A DNA stretch of 64,000 nt, from the NCBI GenBank assembly GCA_018712705.1, contig DVGM01000033.1, positions 15,802 through 79,801 on the forward strand. The letters are read 5' to 3'. Shown here in pieces: positions 34,004-43,249 of the stretch. The notes beneath the pieces were generated by a model that saw only the letters and a list, made by a program, of their open reading frames with translations, searched no databases and was not told where the DNA came from. The number at the start of each line of letters is the position of its first letter. Positions within the stretch are counted from its first letter, which is position 1. Position numbers and translations under genes: made by a program. Source of the DNA: Aphodousia faecalis. GTDB taxonomy: Bacteria > Pseudomonadota > Gammaproteobacteria > Burkholderiales > Burkholderiaceae_F.

Positions 34004-34345
34004 TTAACTCCTACGCGGCCACGGTTGCGGGCCACCCATGACATGAATATGCAAATGGCCGACTTCCTGACCGCCATCACGACCCGTATTGATCACGACA
34101 CGGAAACCATTCTGGCAGCCCTGCTCCTTGGCCAACTGAGGTACCAAAGCAAGCATTTTACCCAAAAGGGGCGTGTCTTCGGGTTGAGCTTCAGCCAAAG
34201 ACACCAAATGTTTTTTCGGAATCAACAAAAAATGAATCGGCGCAGAAGGATTAATATCATGAAACGCCAACACGTCCTCATCTTCATAAACCTTCTTGCA
34301 AGGGATCTCTCCCTTGATGATTTTGCAAAAGATGCAGTCTTGCAT
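34004..34345 (-). CDS. HIT-family (HINT-type) nucleotide hydrolase
   Basis: 113-residue purine phosphoramidase-like protein. Seen: CIFCKIIKGEIPCKKVYEDEDVLAFHDINPSAPIH and the histidine triad HLHIHVMGGPQ. Two N-terminal Cys (CIFC) are typical of HINT proteins. In many betaproteobacteria this gene sits between hisE and tatA; here the his genes are absent and murA is the neighbour. Confidence 0.93.
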   Translation of the reverse strand: MQDCIFCKIIKGEIPCKKVYEDEDVLAFHDINPSAPIHFLLIPKKHLVSLAEAQPEDTPLLGKMLALVPQLAKEQGCQNGFRVVINTGRDGGQEVGHLHIHVMGGPQPWPRRS

Positions 34346-34372
34346 AGTGTTTTCCTTTTTTAAATCCTTGCA

Positions 34373-35629
34373 TCAGGCAATACGCTCAATCTGAGCACCC
34401 AATGCTGCCAATTTTACTTCCATATGGTCGTATCCACGATCCAAATGATAGATACGATCGACTATTGTTTCACCCTTGGCGACAAGACCGGCAATGACAA
34501 GCGAGGCGGAAGCGCGCAAATCCGTAGCCATTACATTAGCCCCTGACAACGCTTCTACACCCGTTACCACAGCCGTATGACCATCGACCGTAATATTGGC
34601 TCCAAGTCGTTGAAGTTCGGGAACATGCATGAAACGATTTTCAAAAATGGTTTCAGTAATTCGACCGGTACCTTCGGCGATGGTGTCAAGAGCCATAAAT
34701 TGCGCTTGCATGTCTGTCGGGAATCCCGGGTGAGGAACCGTCCGTACGCTCACAGCCTTGGGACGCTTATCAATACTTACTCGTATCCAATCATCACCGG
34801 TCTGAACAGTCGCACCCGCTTCTCTTAATTTTTCCAACACAATATCAAGCGTGTGGGGAGCGGCATGTGTTACCGTCACATCGCCTCTGGTCATCAACGC
34901 GGCCACCAAGAAACTTCCCGTCTCAATACGGTCCGGCAAGACAGAATGAGTTGCGCCGTGCAGCTCTGAGACGCCTTCCACTTCAATAACCGGCGTTCCG
35001 GCTCCTCGGATTTTCGCGCCCATGGCAATCAGGCAGTTGGCCAAATCAACCACTTCCGGTTCACGGGCGGCATTTTCAATAACCGTTGTCCCTTCCGCAA
35101 GCGTGGCGGCCATCAAAAGATTTTCTGTACCGGTTACTGTCACCATGTCGGTAACAATATGAGCACCTTTCAATCGTTTGGCTTTCGCAACCACATAACC
35201 GTGATCAATAACGACTTCAGCTCCTAAGGTTTGCAGGCCTTTAATATGCTGATCGACCGGTCTGGCACCAATAGCGCAGCCGCCTGGCAGCGACACTCTT
35301 GCCTCACCGAAACGGGCAAGCATCGGTCCTAAAGTAACGATGGAAGCTCGCATCGTTTTCACAAGTTCATAGGGAGCCGTCAGTGTCGTCAAACTCTTCG
35401 CATTAAGTCTCACCGTTTCTGTATCTGACGGACGTTCAACGGTCATTCCTAAGCCGCTTAGCAATTTGCCCATTGTCCGAATATCCGACAGATGCGGCAC
35501 GTTATGCAAGACCAAATCATCGGCCGTTAAAAGAGAAGCCGCCAAAATCGGCAAAGCCGCATTTTTTGCTCCCGATGCCTTTACTTCACCTTTGAGGCGG
35601 CAGCCGCCTGTAACTTTCAGTTTTTCCAT
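34373..35629 (-). CDS. murA: UDP-N-acetylglucosamine 1-carboxyvinyltransferase
   Basis: 418-residue enzyme for the first committed step of peptidoglycan synthesis, transferring enolpyruvate from PEP. Lys22-Asn23 lie in ASGAKNAALPIL at the E. coli positions, and the fosfomycin-target Cys is in LPGGCAIGARPVDQH, so the enzyme should be fosfomycin-sensitive at that residue. ATG 35629 is chosen for agreement with family length; the frame continues 15 codons upstream. Follows the mla operon, as in E. coli. Confidence 0.96.
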   Translation of the reverse strand: MEKLKVTGGCRLKGEVKASGAKNAALPILAASLLTADDLVLHNVPHLSDIRTMGKLLSGLGMTVERPSDTETVRLNAKSLTTLTAPYELVKTMRASIVTLGPMLARFGEARVSLPGGCAIGARPVDQHIKGLQTLGAEVVIDHGYVVAKAKRLKGAHIVTDMVTVTGTENLLMAATLAEGTTVIENAAREPEVVDLANCLIAMGAKIRGAGTPVIEVEGVSELHGATHSVLPDRIETGSFLVAALMTRGDVTVTHAAPHTLDIVLEKLREAGATVQTGDDWIRVSIDKRPKAVSVRTVPHPGFPTDMQAQFMALDTIAEGTGRITETIFENRFMHVPELQRLGANITVDGHTAVVTGVEALSGANVMATDLRASASLVIAGLVAKGETIVDRIYHLDRGYDHMEVKLAALGAQIERIA

Positions 35630-35741
35630 AGCTTTTCGATTTATCTCAGAGCCGCCAACGACGTACCTGTTCAATCATAATAAAAAACGATTTTTTATCT
35701 GCCTTCCAACGGATAATTTTGTTGCCAAAATTTTCAATTGA

Positions 35742-36041
35742 TTAGATCTGAGCAGTGGAAGTCTTTTCACAATACGGGCGAATCAGTTCTCGAACACCGT
35801 AAAGCTTAGCCAAACTCCACATGCCTTCAGGCAAATTGACAATTTTTGCTTGTAACTTCTGCTGTTGAGCTTGTTGAAGCCACTTCAGGATCAAGGCCAA
35901 AAGAGCACTGTCGGCATTTCGAACCCCGGAACAATCAAACACCGCGTCCGACTGATCCAGAGCTCGCTTGGCCAACTCTTCCCAATGTCCAATATCCTCA
36001 AACGTTACCGTTTCTTGATCAATTTTCATATTGAATTTCAT
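35742..36041 (-). CDS. mlaB: STAS-domain protein, MlaB-like
   Basis: About 99 residues with a STAS fold: DAVFDCSGVRNADSALLALILKWLQQAQ, where Ser is in the position of the regulatory residue, and LWSLAKLYGVRELI-like C-terminus. MlaB binds MlaF and stabilises the MlaFEDB complex. The start is uncertain (GTG 36056, ATG 36041 or ATG 36029); none has a clear Shine-Dalgarno, and a CCCGAGG/CCTCGGG hairpin lies at 36044-36063. Last gene of the mla operon, before murA. Confidence 0.82.
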   Translation of the reverse strand: MKFNMKIDQETVTFEDIGHWEELAKRALDQSDAVFDCSGVRNADSALLALILKWLQQAQQQKLQAKIVNLPEGMWSLAKLYGVRELIRPYCEKTSTAQI

Positions 36042-36080
36042 CACCCGAGGTTTCACCCTCGGGCAACTTCCACATTTTTC

Positions 36081-36722
36081 TTACTTTTTGGCCGTTTCAG
36101 GGTGATCTACACGGTCCTGCATTCGACGAATCAACCCTTCAATGCCTTCCTGTGCAGCGATATTGCCGTACTGGTTACGATAATTGCTGACAAGCCACAC
36201 GCCTTCGACATTAACATCAATAACCTTCCAGCCCTGATCTTTGATATTGCGAAGACGGTAAACCATCTGCACTTCCGGTTTACCGGGATCAGAAATAGAA
36301 CTCATCCCCGTTCTGACAATGGCTTCGGTTCCATCATTTTGTCCGCGAGGCAAAATACGAACTTTTTGATCTTTAGCCATGCTCAGCCCGCCGGAATAAA
36401 CCTGGATGAGCGTTTCACGGAATAAATGCTGCAATTGTTCACGCTGCTCAGGCGTTGCTTGGCGCCATTTCGGACCAACGGCCATACGAGTCATTCTCAG
36501 GAAATCGACAGCAGGCATCATTTTTTCATCAACCAAGGCTTCCACAGCCTTTTTTTCGCCTTGCTGCAGTTTAGGATCTTTCTTAATTGCATCCAAAATT
36601 TCGTTGGAAACCTTAAGAACGAACTCTTCGGGAGATTGTGTACTCGGAGCTGAGGCTGCAGGCAATGCAGCACAAGTCAGCGCCAAACACCCGACAAACG
36701 CCATAAAAACACGACGCAACAT
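36081..36722 (-). CDS. mlaC: Periplasmic phospholipid-binding protein MlaC
   Basis: 213 residues with a signal peptide ending in ASA, then SPEEFVLKVSNEILDAIKKD, MMPAVDFLRMTRMAVGPKWRQATPEQREQL and the C-terminal WKVIDVNVEGVWLVSNYRNQY of the Tgt2/MlaC family. MlaC shuttles lipids between MlaA in the outer membrane and the MlaFEDB complex. ATG 36722 has AAAGGAG eight bases upstream. Confidence 0.93.
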   Translation of the reverse strand: MLRRVFMAFVGCLALTCAALPAASAPSTQSPEEFVLKVSNEILDAIKKDPKLQQGEKKAVEALVDEKMMPAVDFLRMTRMAVGPKWRQATPEQREQLQHLFRETLIQVYSGGLSMAKDQKVRILPRGQNDGTEAIVRTGMSSISDPGKPEVQMVYRLRNIKDQGWKVIDVNVEGVWLVSNYRNQYGNIAAQEGIEGLIRRMQDRVDHPETAKK

Positions 36723-36735
36723 AGGATTTTCTCCT

Positions 36736-37494
36736 TTAATCTTCGTAATCCTCGTCTTCGAACTCGTCTTCAATCAACACCAACGGAGGGTTGCCGTCCC
36801 AGACGAGATTCTCACGATTTTGCAGATAGGCTTCACGCACTGCAACATAGGGATCCAATGCTGTTTGTAGCATTGCATCCGTAGCCAACAATTTTGCTCG
36901 AGTATCAATGACCTTCAGAGCACCCAAGCCCACAGCATACGGATAGCGTTCACTTCTATCCCAGAAAATATATGTCGTCGGATCCGTAGCCCAATCCACA
37001 GGAATAGAGGCGGAATCTCGAGCAGTACTCGGTCCCAAGAATGGCCAAACAATGTAGGGACCTGGTCCCACTCCCCATGTGCCCAACGTTTCACCGAAAT
37101 CTTCCGGGGCGTATTCCAAGTTCATGTGAGAGGCCACATCAAAAAGCCCGGCAATACCGACCGTTGAATTGATCAGGAAACGCGCAAAGCTCACCGCGCC
37201 TTCTTTAAATTTCCCTTGCAGGAAATTGTTGAGCATATTGCCCGGTTCACCCAAATTGGAGAAAAAGTTACTGACACCGTCTTGAACAGGAGTCGGTACA
37301 TAATCCGCGTAACTTTGGGCAATAGGATGAAGCACATACTCGTCCATCGTCATGTTGAAAGCATGAGTCTGACGATTAAATGTTTCCCAAGGATCGTTGG
37401 GATTTTCACCAGAATTCGGCGGCACCACCGCACAGGAGGCCAGGGCCGAACTCAGCGCGATAGCTATAAGAGAGCGTTTGAGCGTAGTCTTCAT
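36736..37494 (-). CDS. mlaA: Outer-membrane lipoprotein MlaA (VacJ)
   Basis: 252-residue lipoprotein; lipobox LASC at about residues 18-21. Family motifs: NDPWETFNRQTHAFN, VSNFFSNLGEPGNMLNNFLQGK, FARFLINSTVGIAGLFDVAS, and FGETLGTWGVGPGPYIVWPFLGPS. Removes mislocalised phospholipid from the outer leaflet. Unlike E. coli, it is inside the mla operon, between mlaD and mlaC. Confidence 0.95.
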   Translation of the reverse strand: MKTTLKRSLIAIALSSALASCAVVPPNSGENPNDPWETFNRQTHAFNMTMDEYVLHPIAQSYADYVPTPVQDGVSNFFSNLGEPGNMLNNFLQGKFKEGAVSFARFLINSTVGIAGLFDVASHMNLEYAPEDFGETLGTWGVGPGPYIVWPFLGPSTARDSASIPVDWATDPTTYIFWDRSERYPYAVGLGALKVIDTRAKLLATDAMLQTALDPYVAVREAYLQNRENLVWDGNPPLVLIEDEFEDEDYED

Positions 37495-37501
37495 AGCCGG
37501 A

Positions 37502-37987
37502 TTATTCCTTATCTTTATTTTCTACAAAACTGTACATGAATTTGCTGATCATCTGCTCAAGCACCATAGCCGACTGCGTACGACGAATCTTGCCGCCCGT
37601 TTCCAAAACTTCTTCATCGGCACCGGCAACAAATCCGATGTATTGTTCGCCCAGAAGACCGGAAGTTAAAATTTGTGCTTCCGTATCCGTTGGGAACTGA
37701 TATTGCGAGTCAATTGTCATTGTCACGCGAGCTTGGAAGAGTTCGTTATCAAAATTCACGCTCTCAACGCGGCCGATGACAACACCAGCGCTTTTTACCG
37801 GCGCTCTGGGTTTCAGACCACCGATATTGTCAAACATTGCCTCCACCGTATAGGTTTTCTGAGACCATGAAAAACTTCCCAAATTGGCGGCCTGAAGTGC
37901 CGTAAAAAGCAACGCGGCAAAGCCGGCAACAACAAAAAGCCCCACCATGAGCTCAACTCCGCGTTTGCGATCTGCTTTTCGTTCCAT
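37502..37987 (-). CDS. mlaD: MCE-domain lipid-transport protein MlaD
   Basis: 161 residues: one N-terminal helix (about residues 13-32), then a single MCE domain with YTVEAMFDNIGGLKPRAPVKSAGVVIGRV, LTSGLLGEQYIGF and a C-terminal helical segment. MlaD forms the hexameric ring on MlaE. Confidence 0.95.
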   Translation of the reverse strand: MERKADRKRGVELMVGLFVVAGFAALLFTALQAANLGSFSWSQKTYTVEAMFDNIGGLKPRAPVKSAGVVIGRVESVNFDNELFQARVTMTIDSQYQFPTDTEAQILTSGLLGEQYIGFVAGADEEVLETGGKIRRTQSAMVLEQMISKFMYSFVENKDKE

Positions 37988-38000
37988 CGAAAACCCCTTT

Positions 38001-38777
38001 CTAAACCGAGAACATCAGGGCTGTCATAATGAAGTCGAGCCCTAAAACCATCAACGAAGAAATGACCACCGTACGAGTCGTCGCACGTGAGACGCCCTCC
38101 GGAGTCGGCCTTGCGTTGTAGCCTTGATAAAGAGAAATTAATCCTACTGCAACAGCGAAAACCACAGATTTGATAACACTATTGCCTACGTCTGAAAACA
38201 CATCCACGCCGGCTTGCATCTGTGACCAGAATGCACCGCCATCGACCCCAATCATCACAACACCGACGATCCAAGCGCCGAAAATACCGACAGCGGTAAA
38301 AATACAAGCCAATAGCGGCAATGAAATCAGTACCCCCCAGAAACGAGGCGCCAACACACGACGAACGGGATCCACACCCATCATTTCCATGGCGGCCACC
38401 TGTTCTCCGGCTCGCATCAAACCGATTTCTGCAGTAAGCGACGTACCGGCCCGTCCGGCAAAAAGCAATGCCGCCACAACCGGGCCCAATTCACGAGCCA
38501 ATGACAAAGCAACCATGACACCCAAGGCTTGCTCACTGCCGTAACTGACCAAAATGTAGTAACCCTGAAGCGCCAAGACAAATCCGACAAACAACCCTGA
38601 AACAGCAATAATCAGCAGGGAGTAGTTACCGATGAAGTGAATTTGTTGAACCACAAGCCAAAAACGGGCCAAAGAGGCGGGCAACTCTTTAAAAAGCTGC
38701 AGCGCAAAAATGGCCATTCGTCCGACATGGCGGACTTGTTCCAGAGTCCAGGCGCCTAACTCAATCAATGCATTCAT
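38001..38777 (-). CDS. mlaE: Lipid ABC transporter permease MlaE
   Basis: 258 residues, permease of the MlaE/Ttg2B family: SLARELGPVVAALLFAGRAGTSLTAEIGLMRAGEQVAAMEMMGVDP is the diagnostic region, followed by further helices. Its ATG overlaps the mlaF stop by four bases. Confidence 0.95.
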   Translation of the reverse strand: MNALIELGAWTLEQVRHVGRMAIFALQLFKELPASLARFWLVVQQIHFIGNYSLLIIAVSGLFVGFVLALQGYYILVSYGSEQALGVMVALSLARELGPVVAALLFAGRAGTSLTAEIGLMRAGEQVAAMEMMGVDPVRRVLAPRFWGVLISLPLLACIFTAVGIFGAWIVGVVMIGVDGGAFWSQMQAGVDVFSDVGNSVIKSVVFAVAVGLISLYQGYNARPTPEGVSRATTRTVVISSLMVLGLDFIMTALMFSV

Positions 38778-39574
38778 GGTGCGTGTACTCCAAATTCTTC
38801 TGCAATCGGCTCGGCCGGATAATGGAAAGCCACCGGACCGTCCGGAGCACCATCAATAAATTGACGAACGTAAGGATCAGTCGAAGCGGATAACTCCTGC
38901 GGAGTTCCTTCTGCAGCGATCCGTCCTGACGAAATCATGTAGACATAATCGGCGATAGCAAAAGTCTCCGGTACATCGTGCGTGACAATGATGCTCGTCG
39001 CATTGAGAGCATCATTTAAATCACGGATCAGCCGAGCAGTCACCCCCATAGAAATCGGATCCAACCCGGCAAACGGTTCGTCATACATGATAAGTTCTGG
39101 ATCCAGGGCCGTTGCACGAGCCAGTGCCACACGACGCGACATCCCGCCAGAAATTTCGCTGGGCATCAAATCAGCCGCACCACGAAGGCCGACGGCATTT
39201 AATTTCATCAACGCCATACGAATAATCAATTCTTCACTGAGCTTTGTCTGCTCGCGCAACGGAAAGGCAACGTTATCCAAAACGGACATATCGGTAAAGA
39301 GTGCTCCAAATTGAAAGAGCATCCCCATGCGGCGACGTTGCGCGTAAAGTTTTTCCTTATCTGACGTATCCAGCGGTTCGCCATCGATTAAAATTGTGCC
39401 TTTATCTGGGGTTTCAATTCCGCCAATTAACTTTAAAAGCGTTGTTTTCCCCATGCCAGAGCCGCCCATAATGGCAACAACCTGCCCACGGCCGAAATGC
39501 AGCGTCACATCATCGAGAATGACACGGCGACCGTATCCAAAAGTTACGTCTTGAACTGTTACAAAATCACTCAC
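38774..39574 (-). CDS. mlaF: Lipid ABC transporter ATPase MlaF
   Basis: 266 residues: Walker A MGGSGMGKTTLL, Q-loop MLFQFGALFTDMSV, signature ISGGMSRRVALARA, Walker B LIMYDEPFAGLDPIS, switch His in VTHDVPETFAIADY. GTG 39574 is preferred because AAGGA lies eight bases upstream; a TTG seven codons earlier would start the long frame. First gene of the mlaFEDACB unit. Confidence 0.95.
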   Translation of the reverse strand: MSDFVTVQDVTFGYGRRVILDDVTLHFGRGQVVAIMGGSGMGKTTLLKLIGGIETPDKGTILIDGEPLDTSDKEKLYAQRRRMGMLFQFGALFTDMSVLDNVAFPLREQTKLSEELIIRMALMKLNAVGLRGAADLMPSEISGGMSRRVALARATALDPELIMYDEPFAGLDPISMGVTARLIRDLNDALNATSIIVTHDVPETFAIADYVYMISSGRIAAEGTPQELSASTDPYVRQFIDGAPDGPVAFHYPAEPIAEEFGVHAP

Positions 39575-39663
39575 TCGTGATTCCTTTTTCGGCAATCAAT
39601 ATCAATAGACTGAATAAGCATTCAGAATTTTTCAATTATACGCTGAGATCAGCCCTATCCCAC

Positions 39664-40131
39664 TTAATAATGCGGTTCAAATCGAACACTGCGGGCAATC
39701 CCTAAATCCGTCAACCGTTGGTCATCGTTAGCGATGATTTTGAAGTGTTCGGCGACATCATCGGGCACATCCATAACATGACCGGTTTTATAGTTGATAT
39801 AAACCCATTCCGTTGCGCCGAGGCTCACCACGCGGGAGCCGCGTTTAATCGCGTAACGGCGAAGCGATCGAGGACCGGAAAGGTTTTCAACCCAAGAATA
39901 AATTGTCAATTCATCGCCTTCATAGCACGGTCTCAAATACTCGATCCAATGTTCTCTGGCGACCCAGACTTCGCCACGCTCCAAACATTCCTTCGCTCCG
40001 CACCCTAAAGAAGCGGCGTGAGCCATCGCTGCTTTTTCCATCCAACGAAGGTATTCCCGATTATTGACATGTTTCAAAATATCAATGGATTCCGGACCAA
40101 CCTTAAAACTGTGTTGATAAATATCGATCAT
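39664..40131 (-). CDS. Acyl-CoA thioesterase, YbgC/4-hydroxybenzoyl-CoA type
   Basis: 155-residue hotdog-fold protein: SIDILKHVNNREYLRWMEKAAMAHAASLG has the HVNN..Y..W pattern of the family, with the catalytic acidic residue replaced by the Asp in 'ESIDILKH'. No signal peptide. Thioester substrate unknown. Divergent from mrcA. Confidence 0.85.
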   Translation of the reverse strand: MIDIYQHSFKVGPESIDILKHVNNREYLRWMEKAAMAHAASLGCGAKECLERGEVWVAREHWIEYLRPCYEGDELTIYSWVENLSGPRSLRRYAIKRGSRVVSLGATEWVYINYKTGHVMDVPDDVAEHFKIIANDDQRLTDLGIARSVRFEPHY

Positions 40132-40374
40132 TTTTCTGTACTAATCTTGAAAAGAAAGTTGAAAGCATAGCGAATTTTGGCAAAAAGGCGCTCGCTTCGT
40201 CGACATTTTTTCATATCTCCTTAAATTTGTTACGGTATTTTTTCGTTAAGTGCTCGCAAAATACCCCCTAAAACGGTAGTATTCTGTCCGTTCGGTTGCT
40301 GGTTCAAGATCGGTTTATTTATTCCCCCTTTTCATTTTTTCTCCTTGGCCCAACTGTCCCGAATTCTGACTGAT

Positions 40375-42738
40375 ATGAAGACAAATAAAACTCAAAAATC
40401 TTGGTTCAAAAAAACGTTGAAGTGGCTGGCCATCTCCGGTTTCTGCGGTGCAGGAGCGGCTATTGGCATGGGACTTGTTGTCTTTTCTGTTGTCTACTAT
40501 CAACTGCCGCCCATTGACGCATTAACACAGTATCGTCCCAAAGTGCCCCTGCGCATTTACACCGCCGACGGTGATCTAATCGGCGAATTTGGTGAAGAAC
40601 GCCGTGATTACGTCCCGTTTGACGAAATTCCCCGGCACGTCAAGTTGGCAATCCTTGCTGCTGAAGATAATGGTTTTTATGAGCACTCCGGCATTGAATT
40701 CATGGGAATTGCACGCGCCGCGCTCGCCAACCTCATCACTGGCCGTCGCGGACAAGGTGGCAGCACCATCACGATGCAGGTAGCAAGAAACTTTTTCTTG
40801 AGTTCTGAAAGAAGCTACACCCGCAAGCTTTACGAAGTAGCCTTAGCTTTCAAAATTGAACAAAATCTCTCCAAAGACAAGATTTTTGAGGTCTATGCCA
40901 ACCAGATCTTCTTAGGTCAACGCTCCTACGGGTTCGGCAGTGCCGCAAAAACCTACTTTGGAAAAGATCTCCGGGATCTTTCCATTTCGGAAGCCGCCGT
41001 CTTGGCCGGTCTGCCCGTTGCGCCGAGTGCTTATAACCCGTTGGTGAATATGCGCCGTGCTACGATGCGCCGCAACTATGTTTTGGGACGAATGTTCAAT
41101 CTGGGCTACATTGATGAGATCACCTATGCTTCGGCCATGGCTCAGCCGATTGAAGTTCGTCAAAGCACCGCCGAACAGCAAAAAACGCAACTACAAACTC
41201 AGGAGCTGCACGCCGGCTACATTGCTGAACTTGCGCGCATGCTGATGCTACCTTATTTCAAGGACACCATTTATGATCAAGGCATCAATGTCTACACGAC
41301 CATCAGAAGCCGCGATCAATTAATTGCCAGCAACACCGTTCGACAGAACATGATTGAGTACGATCGTCGCTACGGTTATCGCGGTGTGGAAGGCTATGCC
41401 GATATTTCCCATGAAGACACGCGTGAAGCTAATATCCGAATGGCCTTATCAAAGGTGATATCCAGCTCCAACCTTTTGCCGGGGGTAGTCACGCAATTAA
41501 CACCAAAATTGATGACTGTTCAACTCTATAACGGTGAAACGGTCTCTTTGGATGCTAAGGGCTTTGCCTTTGCCCAACGCTTTATCGCTCAAAAGGGTAA
41601 AACGCTTAAAGGCCGCTACAAGGAAAAAGAATTGCGAGTCGGAGCCGTGGTGCGTGTCACTCAGGACAACAAAGGCAAATGGTCTTTGGGACAAATTCCT
41701 GCTGTAGAAAGCGCCTTTATTTCGGCTAACTTTAATACCGGTGCCATTTATTCACTGGTGGGTGGATTTGACTTTAAGATCAATCAATTCAATCACGTCA
41801 CTCAAGCTTGGCGTCAACCGGGTTCGAGTTTCAAACCCTTTATCTATTCTGCGGCTCTCGATAAGGGCTTTACTCCAGCCACGATCATCAATGATGCTCC
41901 GCTTTCCATCGATCCGCGTTTAACCGGCGGCAAACTGTGGGAACCAAGAAATGATGATCGTAAATACGACGGTCCGATGACACTGGCCGATGCAATCGCC
42001 CGTTCCAAGAACTTGGTCTCGATTAGAATCGTCCAGGCCATTGATCCTTATTACGCCCAGCAATACATTTCTCGGTTTGGCTTTGATCCGAAGAACCATC
42101 CGCCGCTTCTGACCTTGGCTTTGGGGGTTGGCTCCGTTACGCCCTGGGAAATGGTAGCCGGCTACTCCGTTTTCGCCAACGGTGGTTATTTAGTGCAACC
42201 CTACTTGATTGAAAAAGTAACCGACTCCGAAGGCAACGTACTCATGCAGGCGCACAATGCCAAGGTTGGTGACGGTGCACCGCGCACCATTGATGCTAGA
42301 AACGCTTACGTGATGAATTCTTTGTTGCACGGTGTGGCCGTTCGCGGAACGGGTCGCCGTGCCGGAAACGCCTTAAAGCGTGAAGACATGGGGGTTAAAA
42401 CCGGTACGACCAACGATGCTCTTGACGCGTGGTTCGCGGGCTACGCCGGTGAAATCACCGCGGTGGGTTGGATGGGTTACGACCAACCGAAATCGCTTGG
42501 CGCCAATGCTTACGGTGCTGGACTTGTCTTGCCTGTGTGGGTCAATTACATGAAGGCCGTTTTAAAGAATGCGCCAGAATACTACCGACCTCAACCGGCT
42601 GACGTCGTCGAAATCAACGGTCAGCCCTTCTATGCGGATCAGGTTGGCGATACAGTCCAAACCCTAGGACTTGGAGAAACAAGCACTCCGGGCGAAGTCG
42701 ATCCGATCACAGAAACCATCCGTGATCAGATTTTCTAA
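40375..42738 (+). CDS. mrcA: Penicillin-binding protein 1A
   Basis: 787-residue bifunctional peptidoglycan glycosyltransferase/transpeptidase. N-terminal anchor helix (about residues 20-42); GT51 domain with EDNGFYEHSGIEFMGI (catalytic Glu), GGSTITMQVARNFFLS, KIFEVYANQIFLGQRSYGFG; an OB-like insert; transpeptidase motifs PGSSFKPF (nucleophile Ser), SKN and KTGTTND. ATG 40375 precedes a basic cytoplasmic tail; the frame is open ten codons further upstream. Convergent with cyaY. Confidence 0.95.
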   Translation: MKTNKTQKSWFKKTLKWLAISGFCGAGAAIGMGLVVFSVVYYQLPPIDALTQYRPKVPLRIYTADGDLIGEFGEERRDYVPFDEIPRHVKLAILAAEDNGFYEHSGIEFMGIARAALANLITGRRGQGGSTITMQVARNFFLSSERSYTRKLYEVALAFKIEQNLSKDKIFEVYANQIFLGQRSYGFGSAAKTYFGKDLRDLSISEAAVLAGLPVAPSAYNPLVNMRRATMRRNYVLGRMFNLGYIDEITYASAMAQPIEVRQSTAEQQKTQLQTQELHAGYIAELARMLMLPYFKDTIYDQGINVYTTIRSRDQLIASNTVRQNMIEYDRRYGYRGVEGYADISHEDTREANIRMALSKVISSSNLLPGVVTQLTPKLMTVQLYNGETVSLDAKGFAFAQRFIAQKGKTLKGRYKEKELRVGAVVRVTQDNKGKWSLGQIPAVESAFISANFNTGAIYSLVGGFDFKINQFNHVTQAWRQPGSSFKPFIYSAALDKGFTPATIINDAPLSIDPRLTGGKLWEPRNDDRKYDGPMTLADAIARSKNLVSIRIVQAIDPYYAQQYISRFGFDPKNHPPLLTLALGVGSVTPWEMVAGYSVFANGGYLVQPYLIEKVTDSEGNVLMQAHNAKVGDGAPRTIDARNAYVMNSLLHGVAVRGTGRRAGNALKREDMGVKTGTTNDALDAWFAGYAGEITAVGWMGYDQPKSLGANAYGAGLVLPVWVNYMKAVLKNAPEYYRPQPADVVEINGQPFYADQVGDTVQTLGLGETSTPGEVDPITETIRDQIF

Positions 42739-42750
42739 CGTATAACCGTC

Positions 42751-43068
42751 TTACGCGATAAGCTCGACCGCTCGGCCGAGCTTTTGCGTCAATAGCGAGG
42801 ACAGATCTTTAAAAATGCTTCGTCTGGTGCAAGTGTCAAGCCACTCTCCGGCATTCCGTTCGTAGTGATGGCCACCTTTTACGCTTGCAAGCCACAACTG
42901 TTGAGTCGGTGTCTGACTATTGATGACAATTTGAAAGCCGTCATCAAATTCTATGGTCAAAACATTGCCCTGACGATCAACGTCTAAATCGTCATCGACC
43001 GCTTCGACAGCCGATTGGATTCGTTGTAAAGTTGACTCTGCGAGTTCGATAAACTCCGTTTCCGTCAT
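42751..43068 (-). CDS. cyaY: Frataxin-like iron donor CyaY
   Basis: 105 residues, frataxin fold: acidic first helix (TETEFIELAESTLQRIQSAVEAVDDDLDVDRQ), then NVLTIEFDDGFQIVINSQTPTQQLWLASVKGGHHYE. Regulates IscS and iron delivery for Fe-S assembly. Divergent from lptM with 25 bases between starts. Confidence 0.94.
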   Translation of the reverse strand: MTETEFIELAESTLQRIQSAVEAVDDDLDVDRQGNVLTIEFDDGFQIVINSQTPTQQLWLASVKGGHHYERNAGEWLDTCTRRSIFKDLSSLLTQKLGRAVELIA

Positions 43069-43093
43069 TTTTAACCGTTAATACATACAAAAC

Positions 43094-43240
43094 ATGAGAC
43101 AGATTTTAGCGATTTTGGCTGCCGCCGTTCTTTTGACGGCCTGCGGCATTAAAGGTGATCTTTATTTACCCGACCGCGGACAGGCTCCGCAGGAATCGGT
43201 TTCGGATATCGAAGCCGATCCCCTCAACGTACCTGAATAG
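43094..43240 (+). CDS. lptM: LPS translocon maturation lipoprotein LptM (YifL)
   Basis: 48-residue lipoprotein: signal MRQILAILAAAVLLTAC with lipobox LTAC (Cys at residue 17), then CGIKGDLYLPDRGQ, the LptM signature (CG.KG.LY.P). Assists oxidative maturation of LptD. Nine bases before lysA, the same neighbour order as in E. coli relatives (cyaY, lptM, dapF region). Confidence 0.88.
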   Translation: MRQILAILAAAVLLTACGIKGDLYLPDRGQAPQESVSDIEADPLNVPE

Positions 43241-43249
43241 TCAAGTACC

